This document shows positions 45,432 through 53,836 of a DNA stretch of 64,000 bases, piece by piece. The position numbers and the translations under genes are program-made. The notes under the pieces are model-generated. The model saw nothing but the letters and a program-made list of their open reading frames with translations. It made no database searches and was not told the DNA's origin. The DNA comes from an uncultured Lachnospiraceae bacterium (GTDB lineage Bacteria; Bacillota; Clostridia; Lachnospirales; Lachnospiraceae). The stretch's first letter is position 1. Every line of letters starts with the position of its first letter. The DNA is taken from assembly GCA_900551115.1 (NCBI GenBank), contig URUY01000005.1, forward strand, positions 62,001-126,000, given 5' to 3'.

Positions 45432-46376
45432 TTAAAAATAATGCCCACCTGCCACTTCATCCCGTGAAGCATACAGCTTTTGCATAAATTTTTCATCCAA
45501 ACTTCCAAATTCGTAGCCCTCCCGGTATACCAGCACATCCTTATACCGGTTTTGGGGAATACTGCATTTTCTCTGTACCAGTCCGTACTTTTCCAAATAG
45601 GATTCCGGCAGCGGCGATACCCACATATAACTTGACGGAATCCTTGTCAGCAGATCAAACTGACAGCCTCTGTCATATATATATACATGCTTTTTCGGTC
45701 CATGGCTTATTTTATGCAAGCCTGTTCCCTGGGCTTCCATATAAGGTATCATCAAATCCGCATGCAAAATCTCAATATAGTCCGCCAGTTCTTCTGCCGT
45801 TACCGTCTGTGCATCTGCCAGAGGATGTGCCTTTGACATCACCGCCAAATAGGAAAACTCCCACAATTCCTCTGAACAAAGCTGTTTGCTTGCTGCAAAA
45901 TCCAAAAAATAATTTTCGTAAATACTCTGATAGCGTATGATGCCCAGATTAAACTGCTCATAAGCAGTATTGTTAATTGCCTGAATGGAATTGGTCTCCT
46001 GAATGGTAATCTCCATACCATGAGTACCGTCCAACTCTGCTACAAACTCTGTGCAGCCTTTTGTAATATAGCTTCCTCTGGGAATAGAAATCCGAAACTG
46101 TTCCGTCCGCTCTTTTCCTTCTTCGCCAATAGCCTCCATCATCTGCATCTGCTCTAAAATATTTTGGGCACAAACCAAAAAATTCCTGCCCTTTTCTGTA
46201 GGAAGCATGCCGCTTTGGGTACGTTCAAATACCGCGTACCCCAACTGCTCTTCCATTTCCTTTACCGCTTTTGACAAATTAGGCTGCGCCATAAAAAGAT
46301 TTTGGGCTGCCTTTGTAATGGAACCTGTTTTCTCAATTTCTACCGCATAACGGAAAAACTGTGTATTCATACTCAT
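45432..46376 (-). CDS. LysR-family transcriptional regulator
   Basis: 314 aa. The N-terminal winged HTH reads FFRYAVEIEKTGSITKAAQN, LFMAQPNLSKAVKEMEEQLG, then YAVFERTQSGMLPTEKG; the rest is a periplasmic-binding-like effector domain. Its ATG overlaps the stop of the thioesterase gene upstream (ATGA), so the two are co-translated. A second ATG two codons in is better spaced from GGAGG. The ligand is unknown. Confidence 0.9.
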   Translation of the reverse strand: MSMNTQFFRYAVEIEKTGSITKAAQNLFMAQPNLSKAVKEMEEQLGYAVFERTQSGMLPTEKGRNFLVCAQNILEQMQMMEAIGEEGKERTEQFRISIPRGSYITKGCTEFVAELDGTHGMEITIQETNSIQAINNTAYEQFNLGIIRYQSIYENYFLDFAASKQLCSEELWEFSYLAVMSKAHPLADAQTVTAEELADYIEILHADLMIPYMEAQGTGLHKISHGPKKHVYIYDRGCQFDLLTRIPSSYMWVSPLPESYLEKYGLVQRKCSIPQNRYKDVLVYREGYEFGSLDEKFMQKLYASRDEVAGGHYF

Positions 46377-46789
46377 TTTCCTCCAAGCTGCGTACTCTTC
46401 CGATAGCCGGTGGTGGTCACTACTGCCACATGGTTTTCCAACTCGTCGTATATATCAACCTGATAAAAGTTAGTGGTGCGCCCCTCTTTTACGCATTTTG
46501 CTTCTGCAATCAGCTCTTTTCCTCTTACCGCACCCAAATAAGTGATGTTAGAGCTTAAGGAAACCACTCCCATATCCTGTCTGTTTGAAGCAATGGCAAA
46601 AGTGAAATCCGCAAGCGTAAAATAAACACCACCCATAACGGCCCCTACCGCATTCATATGTCTCTCTGTAAGCTTCATACTGCACCTTGCATAGTGGTCG
46701 CCTATTTCCTCTACAACCGCACCGTTTTCTGTAGCAAATCTGTCCTTTGCAAAAAAATCTCTGACTTCCTCAAGTGTCTCAAGCTCCAT
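46373..46789 (-). CDS. PaaI-family hotdog thioesterase
   Basis: 138 aa hotdog-fold protein. HMNAVGAVMGGVYFTLADFT aligns with the HGG..ATLAD catalytic block of PaaI/YdiI acyl-CoA thioesterases, and VSLSSNITYLGAVRGKEL with the second strand. A good GGAAGG site precedes the ATG. It likely hydrolyses an acyl- or aryl-CoA. The coupling with LysR suggests joint regulation. Confidence 0.85.
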   Translation of the reverse strand: MELETLEEVRDFFAKDRFATENGAVVEEIGDHYARCSMKLTERHMNAVGAVMGGVYFTLADFTFAIASNRQDMGVVSLSSNITYLGAVRGKELIAEAKCVKEGRTTNFYQVDIYDELENHVAVVTTTGYRKSTQLGGK

Positions 46790-46901
46790 TTTTCTATTTC
46801 CTTCCGTTACTGTCTGTTACATTCTGTTACTGTCTGTTGTATTTTATCTTTCTGCCTGCTGCATTCTCTTTTCTGCTGCAATCTTTTTTCTGCCTGCTGT
46901 T

Positions 46902-47372
46902 TTATAAAATTACTTCCATCCCCATCTTCTGGGGCTTCAGTCCGCAGGATTCATAAAACTTCTGTGCGCCTTCATTACAGCTCCACACATTTAAGGTCAC
47001 ATTATAGCATCTCTGCTCTTTTGCAAAAGCTAACACTGCTTCATAAAGTGCCCTGCCGATATGCTGTCCCCTAAGCTGTTCATCCACACACAAGTCATCT
47101 ATATAGAGGGTAGTAATATCTGTAAAAATATTGCTGTCCGCGTGTCTTTGGAATACACAAAAGGCATAGCCCAACAGATTGTCCTGTTCATCCACCGCCA
47201 CAAAAACCGGCTTTTCCGAATCCTGTATAATATCCCAAAGCTGCTTATCTGTATACTTCTTGGTCCCTTTTTTAAACAAATCCGGTCTTCCCTCATGATG
47301 CACCAAGCATACCTGCAGCAACAGCCTGTTAATACCTCTCATATCCTGTTCTTCTGCTCTTCTGATTTTCAT
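46902..47372 (-). CDS. GNAT-family N-acetyltransferase
   Basis: 156 aa. IDDLCVDEQLRGQHIGRALYEAV is the acetyl-CoA-binding motif A, and NVTLNVWSCNEGAQKFYESC is motif B with the C-terminal Cys-Gly-Leu-Lys-Pro typical of RimI-like enzymes. Substrate unknown. A repeat array starts 20 bp upstream of its start. Confidence 0.9.
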   Translation of the reverse strand: MKIRRAEEQDMRGINRLLLQVCLVHHEGRPDLFKKGTKKYTDKQLWDIIQDSEKPVFVAVDEQDNLLGYAFCVFQRHADSNIFTDITTLYIDDLCVDEQLRGQHIGRALYEAVLAFAKEQRCYNVTLNVWSCNEGAQKFYESCGLKPQKMGMEVIL

Positions 47373-47392
47373 GCTGCTTCCTTCTTTCCCTG

Positions 47393-47545
47393 ATGTCTGC
47401 CGACATTATACCATGTACTTTGCGCATAGCGCCTTCGGCAGATGGCCATTCTGCCGGTATAATGTCTGCCGACATTGTACCATGTACTTTGCGCATAGTG
47501 CCTTCGGCAGATGCCATTCTGTCGGTATAATGTCTGCCGACATTA
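47393..47545. repeat. Tandem 68-69-bp repeats with internal hairpins
   Basis: Two and a quarter copies start ATGTCTGCCGACATT at 47393, 47462 and 47530. Each contains TGTC/GACA and GCGC-type inverted repeats. A frame runs through them on the minus strand (period about 23 residues), but codon use and the hairpins argue against a real protein. The 364-bp gap 47373-47736 holds this array plus a strong hairpin at 47609. Confidence 0.75.
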
Positions 47546-47608
47546 CCACACTCGCAAACTCGCGCTTTCGCGCTCATTGTCTGCTTCGCAGCCCGTTTGC
47601 TCGTTAAT

Positions 47609-47659
47609 GCCACAAGAAAAACAAATACCGCTTCGCGGTGCTTGTTTTTCTTTTGTGGC
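47609..47659. repeat. Long hairpin beside the repeat array
   Basis: Arms starting GCCACAAGAAAAACAA and ending TTTTTCTTTTGTGGC enclose the stable loop CCGC-TTCG-CGG. It lies between the anti-sigma gene and the array; it may end the sigma/anti-sigma transcript or belong to a repetitive extragenic element family. Confidence 0.6.
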
Positions 47660-47736
47660 TATTATATCATAAACCACATCAGGTTGTAATCGGTTTCTTT
47701 TTTCAGAATGCGAAAATATTCTCTCCCAATTCAGTT

Positions 47737-48726
47737 TCAGAATCCGAGAATATCAAGAAGCTCCTGTACTTTTTCAGGGTTCTCGGAAAACTGCTTAATA
47801 TCCGCCCCCACGTAAGCACTGCACGCCTCTTTATTTATGCCGGATTCTCTTTCCACCCATCCGTCATCTGTTTCCACTGTATAAGTCCAGTGTACTTCCG
47901 ACAAATTGTCTGTCATGGCAATCAATACACAGGCATAGTTTTTCATATGCTCTTCAAAGACAGCCGAGCTTTTTACACTGTCCGTAAAATGAAAGGTCCA
48001 GCCATAGGGTTCTTCTGCAGTCTGCAATTCTGTTGTTGCATATCCGCAGGTATTGGTCATTCCGATAGCTGCTACCAGCTTTCCATCAGCAGATACATCT
48101 CCAACATATGGATTTCTTGCTTCATACACATCATTCGCCAACTTGCTTATCATCGTGCCGTCCTGCTTTATCGTTGCACCGCCTACATTGATTCCGCTGC
48201 CGATTTCATCAAAGAAAATTTTTGTCTGAAACATTCCGCTTCTGTGAAAGAAGGAGGGCAGACAGGTATATACCACAAGCTCTGTAGTGCCGTCCCCATT
48301 CTCCTTTATAACATATCTGCTCACGGAAGCCGCTGAATCTAAAACCATTCCGCTTATTTCAAAGTAATCCTCATACATATTTGTATACATAAGGGTATAG
48401 CGGGGATTGGGCGAGCCAATGACAAACAGCTTTAAACCTACTGCCAAAAAGAGCAGCGCCAAAATCATTGTCACAGATAACAGTACTTTCTTAATTCCTG
48501 ACTTTTTCACTTTTTTCAGGTAGTCAATTTCCCTGTCCTGCTCCTGTTTTTTTTCAGACGCCCCGCTCTGAAGCTCCGTCTTAAGAAGGTTAAGCCTGTT
48601 AGTGCAAGCTTCACATTCTCTCATATGTTTTTCTATTTCCTGCCCCGTTGCTTCACTTGTAAGCCTATCTACATACAAGGGCAGCAAATCCTGTATCACT
48701 TCGCAGGGTATTTTTTTCTCCGTCAT
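47737..48726 (-). CDS. Zinc-finger anti-sigma factor, membrane-anchored
   Basis: About 329 aa from the ATG at 48726 (AAGGAGG upstream). The N-terminal zf-HC2 region is CEVIQDLLPLYVDRL, then KHMRECEACTNRL with the His-x3-Cys-x2-Cys zinc site. One TM segment (about 85-108: VTMILALLFLAVGLKLFVIG) links it to an extracellular about 220-residue sensor of unknown fold. It overlaps the sigma gene by 4 bp (ATGA) and should sequester that sigma factor until an envelope signal releases it. Confidence 0.85.
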   Translation of the reverse strand: MTEKKIPCEVIQDLLPLYVDRLTSEATGQEIEKHMRECEACTNRLNLLKTELQSGASEKKQEQDREIDYLKKVKKSGIKKVLLSVTMILALLFLAVGLKLFVIGSPNPRYTLMYTNMYEDYFEISGMVLDSAASVSRYVIKENGDGTTELVVYTCLPSFFHRSGMFQTKIFFDEIGSGINVGGATIKQDGTMISKLANDVYEARNPYVGDVSADGKLVAAIGMTNTCGYATTELQTAEEPYGWTFHFTDSVKSSAVFEEHMKNYACVLIAMTDNLSEVHWTYTVETDDGWVERESGINKEACSAYVGADIKQFSENPEKVQELLDILGF

Positions 48727-49199
48727 TTTTCCGCCTCCTTCAAGATTTTTTCCTTTCCCCGGTAAAATGTCACTCTTGCCCAATTTTCACTTCTTTCCAT
48801 GATTTCCCCTATCTGGGCAAAGGAAAGATTTCCTATCAGCCTTAAATACATGACTTCCCGCATAGGTTCCTCCAGATTATGCAATAACCTGACAACCTCC
48901 ATGCTGTCCCATTTCAGCACCGCTCCTTCTAAAGCAGCGTTATCCGGTATCTCCCCGCCGGCATCTAATGATTCCTGCTTTTTCTCTTTTCTGACCTGCT
49001 CATACATAAGCTTTTTGGCGATTCCGCATAACCAGGTCGATACACTGCTGTCTCCTTTAAATCTGCCAATGGATTTAACGGCCCGATAAAAGGTCTCCTG
49101 CGTCAGTTCCTCCGCCAAATCCGGGTTTCCCGTCCTGCTCAAAAGAAAGCCATATACGGTTTTTGCATGCATCTTATAAATCTGTTCCATGGAATCCAT
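48723..49199 (-). CDS. ECF-type RNA polymerase sigma factor
   Basis: 158 aa. Region 2: AKTVYGFLLSRTGNPDLAEE and LTQETFYRAVKSIGRFKG, STWLCGIAKKLMYEQVRKEK. Region 4: LHNLEEPMREVMYLRLIGN, LSFAQIGEIMERSENWARVT. The start at 49199 (MDSMEQIYKM) is preferred because the GGAGGAGAAGG that would be its ribosome site lies inside the longer frame from 49220. It pairs with the anti-sigma gene next to it. Confidence 0.92.
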   Translation of the reverse strand: MDSMEQIYKMHAKTVYGFLLSRTGNPDLAEELTQETFYRAVKSIGRFKGDSSVSTWLCGIAKKLMYEQVRKEKKQESLDAGGEIPDNAALEGAVLKWDSMEVVRLLHNLEEPMREVMYLRLIGNLSFAQIGEIMERSENWARVTFYRGKEKILKEAEK

Positions 49200-49375
49200 A
49201 TATACCTTCTCCTCCTTCATTAAATTAGTGACGAAAACCCGCCGTTCGTTACAGCCTCTGTACTTTTATCTAAGAAAAATCATTAAACAGAACCGGATTG
49301 TCCTTTAGCAACCTGTCTGCGGATAAATTCGGGCATTATTTTTTCATAATGAGCCTGTTTTAAAAATATAACGTT

Positions 49376-50023
49376 TTAAGAGCATAAGCTTGTTACCAGA
49401 ACTGTATATCTCTCTGAACGTTTCTCAATATCTTCCTTTGAAACACCATAGTAGGCATAAATATCCCTGGTAATACGCTGAAGCTTTTTCATCTGTTTCC
49501 CGCTGCACGAAACTCCAAATCTCTCCCAAATCTTCTCTATGCAGACTTCCAATTCTCCTACCCCTGCTATTTCTATCCTGTAAAGCCCAAAATCCATGGG
49601 AAATTTATCATCCGGAATATTTTGTGCCCTTTCCTTCTGCTGTTGCAGGCATTTGAAATATTCCCGTATGTCTTTTTCATCATGTCCTTTGGGATATGCA
49701 ATGACAGCCATATCCCCTAGCAGCTCCGGTTTATGCTGTAAAATCATAGCTTCTTTTAAGTCATTTTTCTGCACAATATAATTATGTGATTCTTTCGATA
49801 CTTCTACAGCTCCATATTTATCTTGCAGATAGCTGACTACTTCATCAAGGGTATGCGGATTAGCCATTATTTTCTTTTCCGTCCTGCTGCGCCTTCTCCT
49901 GTACCCGTAGCTTCTTATCCGCTCTGACAGGCTGCGTTTTCTTGTCTTTCCGGCAATAAATATGCTCGTAGGTCCGTCTGCGCCGCCGATAATAGAAATT
50001 GTTCCTTTTGATTTTTTTCTCAT
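49376..50023 (-). CDS. Unknown protein with an N-terminal IIGGADGPTSIFIAGK motif
   Basis: 215 aa. Residues 8-26 read TISIIGGADGPTSIFIAGK, the signature of the sodium-pumping decarboxylase beta subunit (OadB-type), but the protein is too short and has no multi-helix membrane domain. A basic linker RKRSLSERIRSYGYRRRRSR follows, then a soluble alpha/beta domain (residues 52-215). Database names calling such proteins a decarboxylase subunit are probably transfers from the short motif. AAAGGGAG precedes the ATG. Function unknown. Confidence 0.6.
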   Translation of the reverse strand: MRKKSKGTISIIGGADGPTSIFIAGKTRKRSLSERIRSYGYRRRRSRTEKKIMANPHTLDEVVSYLQDKYGAVEVSKESHNYIVQKNDLKEAMILQHKPELLGDMAVIAYPKGHDEKDIREYFKCLQQQKERAQNIPDDKFPMDFGLYRIEIAGVGELEVCIEKIWERFGVSCSGKQMKKLQRITRDIYAYYGVSKEDIEKRSERYTVLVTSLCS

Positions 50024-50106
50024 ATAGTCTCCCTTTTGTTGTACACATAAAATTTCACATACACTACCGGCAATCCGTGTTTAGAATCGAAGCTACAATA
50101 ACCAAA

Positions 50107-50140
50107 AACCTTCCCTGTATTTTGAGCGTTCCGGAAGGTT
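50107..50140 (-). terminator. Terminator after the GNAT gene
   Basis: AACCTTCC (50107-50114) pairs with GGAAGGTT (50133-50140) and on the minus strand a T-rich stretch follows. Confidence 0.65.
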
Positions 50141-50158
50141 TCTTACCAATAATATTTA

Positions 50159-50683
50159 TCAGATATCTACTTTAATTCTATAATAATCCTTGTACTCCCT
50201 GAAGGTATCCATGTACTCCCATTCATTACAAATTAGAGCCTGACGGCGTTCTGCCGCGCCGGGAACAGCTTTTGTCACAATATATTCATTGCCAAAAATC
50301 TCGTGGAAATTCTCCTTTGCAAAATGGAATATTTCAGATAAACAGGATGCTTTTTCGTATGCACCGGCTATATCCACACGAAGCACTCCCGTTTCTCCGC
50401 CAAATCCTTCCACTGTTCCGACTGCTTTACCGGTTACCTTATCTACTATTGCAAATCTGATAAAGCATTGCTTTTCATAAAAATCCAGCCAATACGTTAT
50501 CGTCTGCAGCATTTTTTCCAAAGACTCCACATAGAATCCAAAATCACAGTTATCATCATTCATAAACTGTACAGCCGATTTGTCGTTATAGCATTCAAAA
50601 AGCGAATTGCTGTCGGACGTTTTAACCAGTCTCATTGTAAAACTCTTTGTTGTTATTATCGGACATTCTAAATATGGGTTCAA
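50159..50683 (-). CDS. GNAT-family acetyltransferase (RimJ-like) with TTG start
   Basis: 174 aa. TKSFTMRLVKTSDSNSLFEC and FIRFAIVDKVTGKAVGTVEG are the RimJ/L-type entry strands. AGAYEKASCLSEIFHFAKEN stands at the usual acetyl-CoA loop but lacks a clear R/QxxGxG/A, so activity may differ. Start is TTG with AAAGGAGG 7 nt upstream, located inside the end of the truncated methyltransferase frame; the two overlap by 4 bp. Confidence 0.75.
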   Translation of the reverse strand: MNPYLECPIITTKSFTMRLVKTSDSNSLFECYNDKSAVQFMNDDNCDFGFYVESLEKMLQTITYWLDFYEKQCFIRFAIVDKVTGKAVGTVEGFGGETGVLRVDIAGAYEKASCLSEIFHFAKENFHEIFGNEYIVTKAVPGAAERRQALICNEWEYMDTFREYKDYYRIKVDI

Positions 50684-50991
50684 AAAGTATCCTCCTTTAA
50701 TGGCTCAAATGCAGTTGCATTCAAAAAAGTTTTAAAATCAGTTGAAAACACTTCGGAAACACCAGAAAACAATTCTAAATGCCCTCTCCACATATCTCCT
50801 GTACCGCAACCCGGTTCTAAAATCCTGTATTCCGGTTTTATCTCATAATTTGAAACAATCCAATTTCCAAATCCCAGCTTATTAGCAGAATACTTGCTAT
50901 GGATAGAAATACGTGTATTCAGATTACCTGCATTTTCATACTGCTTTTTTACAATATCCGTAGTGTTAATTTTGCCATCTGTTTGCCTCAC
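50680..50991 (-). pseudogene. Truncated SAM-dependent methyltransferase gene
   Basis: 103 codons. It begins like UbiE/class I methyltransferases (KKQYENAGNLNTRISIHSKY, GFGNWIVSNYEIKPEYRILE, PGCGTGDMWRGH) but after motif I the fold is cut short and the last about 25 residues do not fit. Full family members are over 200 aa. A second partial copy of its 5' part lies at 52330-52484. Probably inactive. Confidence 0.7.
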
Positions 50992-51003
50992 CTAAACTTG
51001 AAA
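50848..51003. repeat. Duplicated segment, copy A
   Basis: About 156 bp covering the start and upstream of the truncated methyltransferase gene, nearly identical to 52330-52484. A further short related piece is at about 51591-51632. Confidence 0.9.
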
Positions 51004-51077
51004 GTTGCAGTAGTCCAGGTTAATAAATATTTATCATAATGATATAAACTCAAAACTTGAAACAGTCTCCCAAATTA

Positions 51078-51566
51078 TTATATATATGATATCACATCAA
51101 ATATTTTCTCACAGAATTTATCAAAATTAGTAATATTTTTTTTATATGGAATATGCACAAACACCATTTTTATATCTAAATCATTTTGAAAAATGTATTT
51201 TAATCCATTCAAATATAATTTGTTACAATAAGATGTTCCCGCATTATGCGAAATCTTTGTTATAATACCCTCCTGTAAAAAGATTTTCTCCAATACATCA
51301 CAATTAAAATTTGTATGAATCATAAAATCACCTTCATGGGCAGTGTCTTCAATATAAACCTTATTTTTTATCATCGGCCTTTGACCAAAACTAATTACAT
51401 AATCATACTTTCCATTTGAAATAGTATTCTTTAGCATTTCGAAATCTTTAATTTTGTCATTAGGTAAAAAAAGCGTATTATAATTCTTTGTTTCCTTTAC
51501 CATAGATTCTGCAGAACTATTCCTAAAAGCTGTCAGCAAAATATTTTTTTGTTCTTTATTATTCAT
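51078..51566 (-). CDS. Pyroglutamyl-peptidase I-like protein
   Basis: 162 aa, shorter than typical C15 peptidases (about 200-215). The family motifs are present: VISFGQRPMIKNKVYIEDTA, ISHNAGTSYCNKLYLNGL with the catalytic Cys, and VFVHIPY with the catalytic His. It would remove N-terminal pyroglutamate or act on a small related substrate. AGGAAGG precedes the ATG. AT-rich, in a region of duplicated and broken genes. Confidence 0.65.
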   Translation of the reverse strand: MNNKEQKNILLTAFRNSSAESMVKETKNYNTLFLPNDKIKDFEMLKNTISNGKYDYVISFGQRPMIKNKVYIEDTAHEGDFMIHTNFNCDVLEKIFLQEGIITKISHNAGTSYCNKLYLNGLKYIFQNDLDIKMVFVHIPYKKNITNFDKFCEKIFDVISYI

Positions 51567-51644
51567 TTTTTATTATTACCTTCCTATTTTTCACAATATC
51601 CGTAATGTTAATTTTGCCTCACCAAATCTAAACTCACTAATAAA

Positions 51645-52202
51645 TCAGCCAATAATATATCGATTATCACTTTCAATAACTAACGCCTGTAAATTTCCAA
51701 GTTTAATTCGCTCATTACGTTCGGAATTTAAACAACCTAACTTTTCACATTCCGCTTCGTTACAATGTACATCTAAATCTTGTTTAACTAATCCAAGATT
51801 ATTTTTTAAGTTGTTTGCAAAAATTACACTTCCCGCACTTACACCGACAACAACTCCATCATTATTGATATATGGAAGCAATGACTGTTGAAATTTTACC
51901 TCGTTTATACGATTAAGCAAATATTCTGTATTACCTCCACAAATGTATACTGTGTCATATTGTTCTATTTCACTGGCTGACATAGGCTTGTGTAAATCAT
52001 AAACTGTTATATTCTCTTTTAAAATATTACAGTTTAACAAATCATTCATACACATAGGTAATACACTGATTGCATCAGCATCAATAGCCGCAGTTGGTAT
52101 AAATAACGCTTTGACAGTAGACATATCCCTATCCAGTAGCTCTAAGTACTTTGTTCTAATTCCTATCGTTTCAAGTCCACACGATGTAAGTAATACCTTC
52201 AT
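51645..52202 (-). CDS. Peptidase E (S51)-like protein
   Basis: 185 aa. ICGGNTEYLLNRI and GVVVGVSAGSVIFANN, the latter with the nucleophilic Ser of the S51/class I glutamine-amidotransferase-like fold. These enzymes cleave Asp-X dipeptides. AGGAGG-like GGAGGG precedes the ATG at 52202. AT-rich like its neighbour; both small peptidase-like genes lie between two copies of a duplicated segment. Confidence 0.8.
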   Translation of the reverse strand: MKVLLTSCGLETIGIRTKYLELLDRDMSTVKALFIPTAAIDADAISVLPMCMNDLLNCNILKENITVYDLHKPMSASEIEQYDTVYICGGNTEYLLNRINEVKFQQSLLPYINNDGVVVGVSAGSVIFANNLKNNLGLVKQDLDVHCNEAECEKLGCLNSERNERIKLGNLQALVIESDNRYIIG

Positions 52203-52329
52203 TTTATTCCTCCCTATTTTTCGCCCTCTATCATTGGTAACCCTGACAAATTCAACACAGACAGCTTTTCCGTCTGCTTAACAGCCAGTTCATGCAATAA
52301 TGCCATTCTTTCTGCCTGTATTTTCCCTT

Positions 52330-52484
52330 ATTTGAAACAATCCAATTTCCAAATCCCAGCTTATTAGCAGAATACTTACTGTGGATAGAAATACGTGTAT
52401 TCAGATTACCTGCGTTTTCATACTGCTTTTTACAATATCCGTAGTGTTAATTTTGCCATCTGTTTGCCTCACCTAAACTTGAAA
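52330..52484. repeat. Duplicated segment, copy C
   Basis: About 155 bp nearly identical to 50848-51003. The 383-bp gap 52203-52585 holds this copy and a further 20-30 bp that match the sequence at 51061, so it is a patchwork of duplicated leader fragments without an intact gene. Confidence 0.9.
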
Positions 52485-52585
52485 CGGTCTCCCAAATTAT
52501 TATATATAAGAAAGGGGTGCCCTTTCCGTAAAATGCGCCGCATTTTCTCTTGTTTGAAGTGTCTCAAAGCCTCTTAAATTGCAAT

Positions 52586-53368
52586 TTACAGTTCTCTCAT
52601 ATCATTTAACTGTTTGGCTTTTTGATATGCACAATCTAAAAATTCCTGAATAGACAAATCTTCATAATCCCAATTCATAGGCTCCAGCGTTGTCGCACCT
52701 TGATAGCCTGTAAGTGTTATCTTCTTCATAACGTCCGTCCAATCAATATTACCGTCAAAAGGAAGCTGATGCTGATTATGCTTTCCACCATTATCCTGCA
52801 AATGTAATGCCATTAAACGATTTCCGTACTTATTCAGCAAATCAATGTCGGGAGCATAGTTTTTATGATGACAACTGTCATAACAGAAGCCTACATAGTT
52901 TGATTGAAAAGCGTTTAACACCATTCCTAGATTATTTACATTTTCTAAATTTTCAAAGGCAATTTGAACCTCTTTATCTTCCGCCTTATGAATAATCTTC
53001 TCTAATCTTTTTAACCCAAGTTCATTAACAGGATATTTGTCAGTGGGCAAATGAATTACCATTGTGAGAATGTTGAAAGCGGTACAATCTTCCACACATT
53101 GCCGATACGTTTGATAGACGCTTTCTCCGTTTAAATTGTCTGATGATAAATAATTCTGTTCATGTACCGGAGTATGAATATTTTCAATTTCCAATCCTGC
53201 TTGTACGGCTAAACGAACATCCTCTTGGTAGCCCCTGCCTCTTCCAAACTTATCACTCCACCATAACATCACGCAATCAAATCCTGCCAATTTTATTAGT
53301 CTGTATCTTTCTTCAAAAGGTACATCATAACTTCCACCGTATCCAAAACAATCATATATTCCTACCAT
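52586..53368 (-). CDS. Sugar-phosphate isomerase/epimerase-like TIM-barrel protein
   Basis: 260 aa xylose-isomerase-like barrel. VMLWWSDKFGRG, IENIHTPVHEQNYLSSDN, VQIAFENLENVN, GFCYDSCHHKNY, LMALHLQDNGGKHNQHQLPF are the successive metal-site strands (Glu, Asp-x-x-His, His, Glu at TTLEPMNWD). The start ATG at 53368 has AAGGAG 6 nt upstream; the longer frame uses TTG. It would isomerise or epimerise a sugar; the substrate is unknown. Confidence 0.82.
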   Translation of the reverse strand: MVGIYDCFGYGGSYDVPFEERYRLIKLAGFDCVMLWWSDKFGRGRGYQEDVRLAVQAGLEIENIHTPVHEQNYLSSDNLNGESVYQTYRQCVEDCTAFNILTMVIHLPTDKYPVNELGLKRLEKIIHKAEDKEVQIAFENLENVNNLGMVLNAFQSNYVGFCYDSCHHKNYAPDIDLLNKYGNRLMALHLQDNGGKHNQHQLPFDGNIDWTDVMKKITLTGYQGATTLEPMNWDYEDLSIQEFLDCAYQKAKQLNDMREL

Positions 53369-53540
53369 AGCTGTCTCCTTCGTAAACTTCAATTCATCAA
53401 TTTCTATGACATATATTTTACTGGCAAGTTGTGAAATTTTCTATCACTTTTATGCCTTTAAAGAGTAGCTGACAAGAGGGCAAAAGCAACGAGGTATCAA
53501 AAAGGCTGATTATTATTGATGACTCAAACTTCCGCAACCG

Positions 53541-53830
53541 CTAATTCTCAAAAAAGAAAACCTCTGCCGGCGTCCCATCTTCATAATTTACTTCACTATT
53601 CGGATAATTTTTAACCAGTTTAAAGTTGCCATTCGTATATTCTGAAATAACCTTATCCCAAAACTTTACCGAAACAGTATTATGTGGATGTCTTTTTAAC
53701 TGCCATTTCCCATGATGTTTATTCAGAACCAGATTAACTGCTTCTTTTCCAATTCCATTCCTTCAATATTTATGCATAACAAAAAATTCAGAAAGGCAAT
53801 AATCAGTTGCATATTCCTGAACTTCAAACC
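53541..53830 (-). pseudogene. Broken GNAT acetyltransferase gene
   Basis: On the minus strand TGFEVQEYATDYCLSEFFVM is followed by HKY-stop-RNGIGKEAVN, where TGA replaces the expected Arg of the RRNGIG acetyl-CoA loop, and then NTVSVKFWDKVI and PAEVFFFEN to a final stop at 53541. The N-terminus is missing, with the frame abutting the methyltransferase gene. So it carries both a 5' truncation and a nonsense mutation. The rest of the 468-bp gap (53369-53540) shows nothing else. Confidence 0.8.
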
Positions 53831-53836
53831 CTGTTT

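Noticed and set aside
47329..47613. 94-residue protein coded across the repeat array
   Set aside because: Its sequence is just the translated 68-69-bp repeat plus hairpins and it overlaps the GNAT gene; no ribosome site or family resemblance.
49376..50023. Sodium-ion-translocating decarboxylase beta subunit
   Set aside because: Only the short IIGGADGPTSIF motif is shared; the membrane helices and size of the true subunit are missing.
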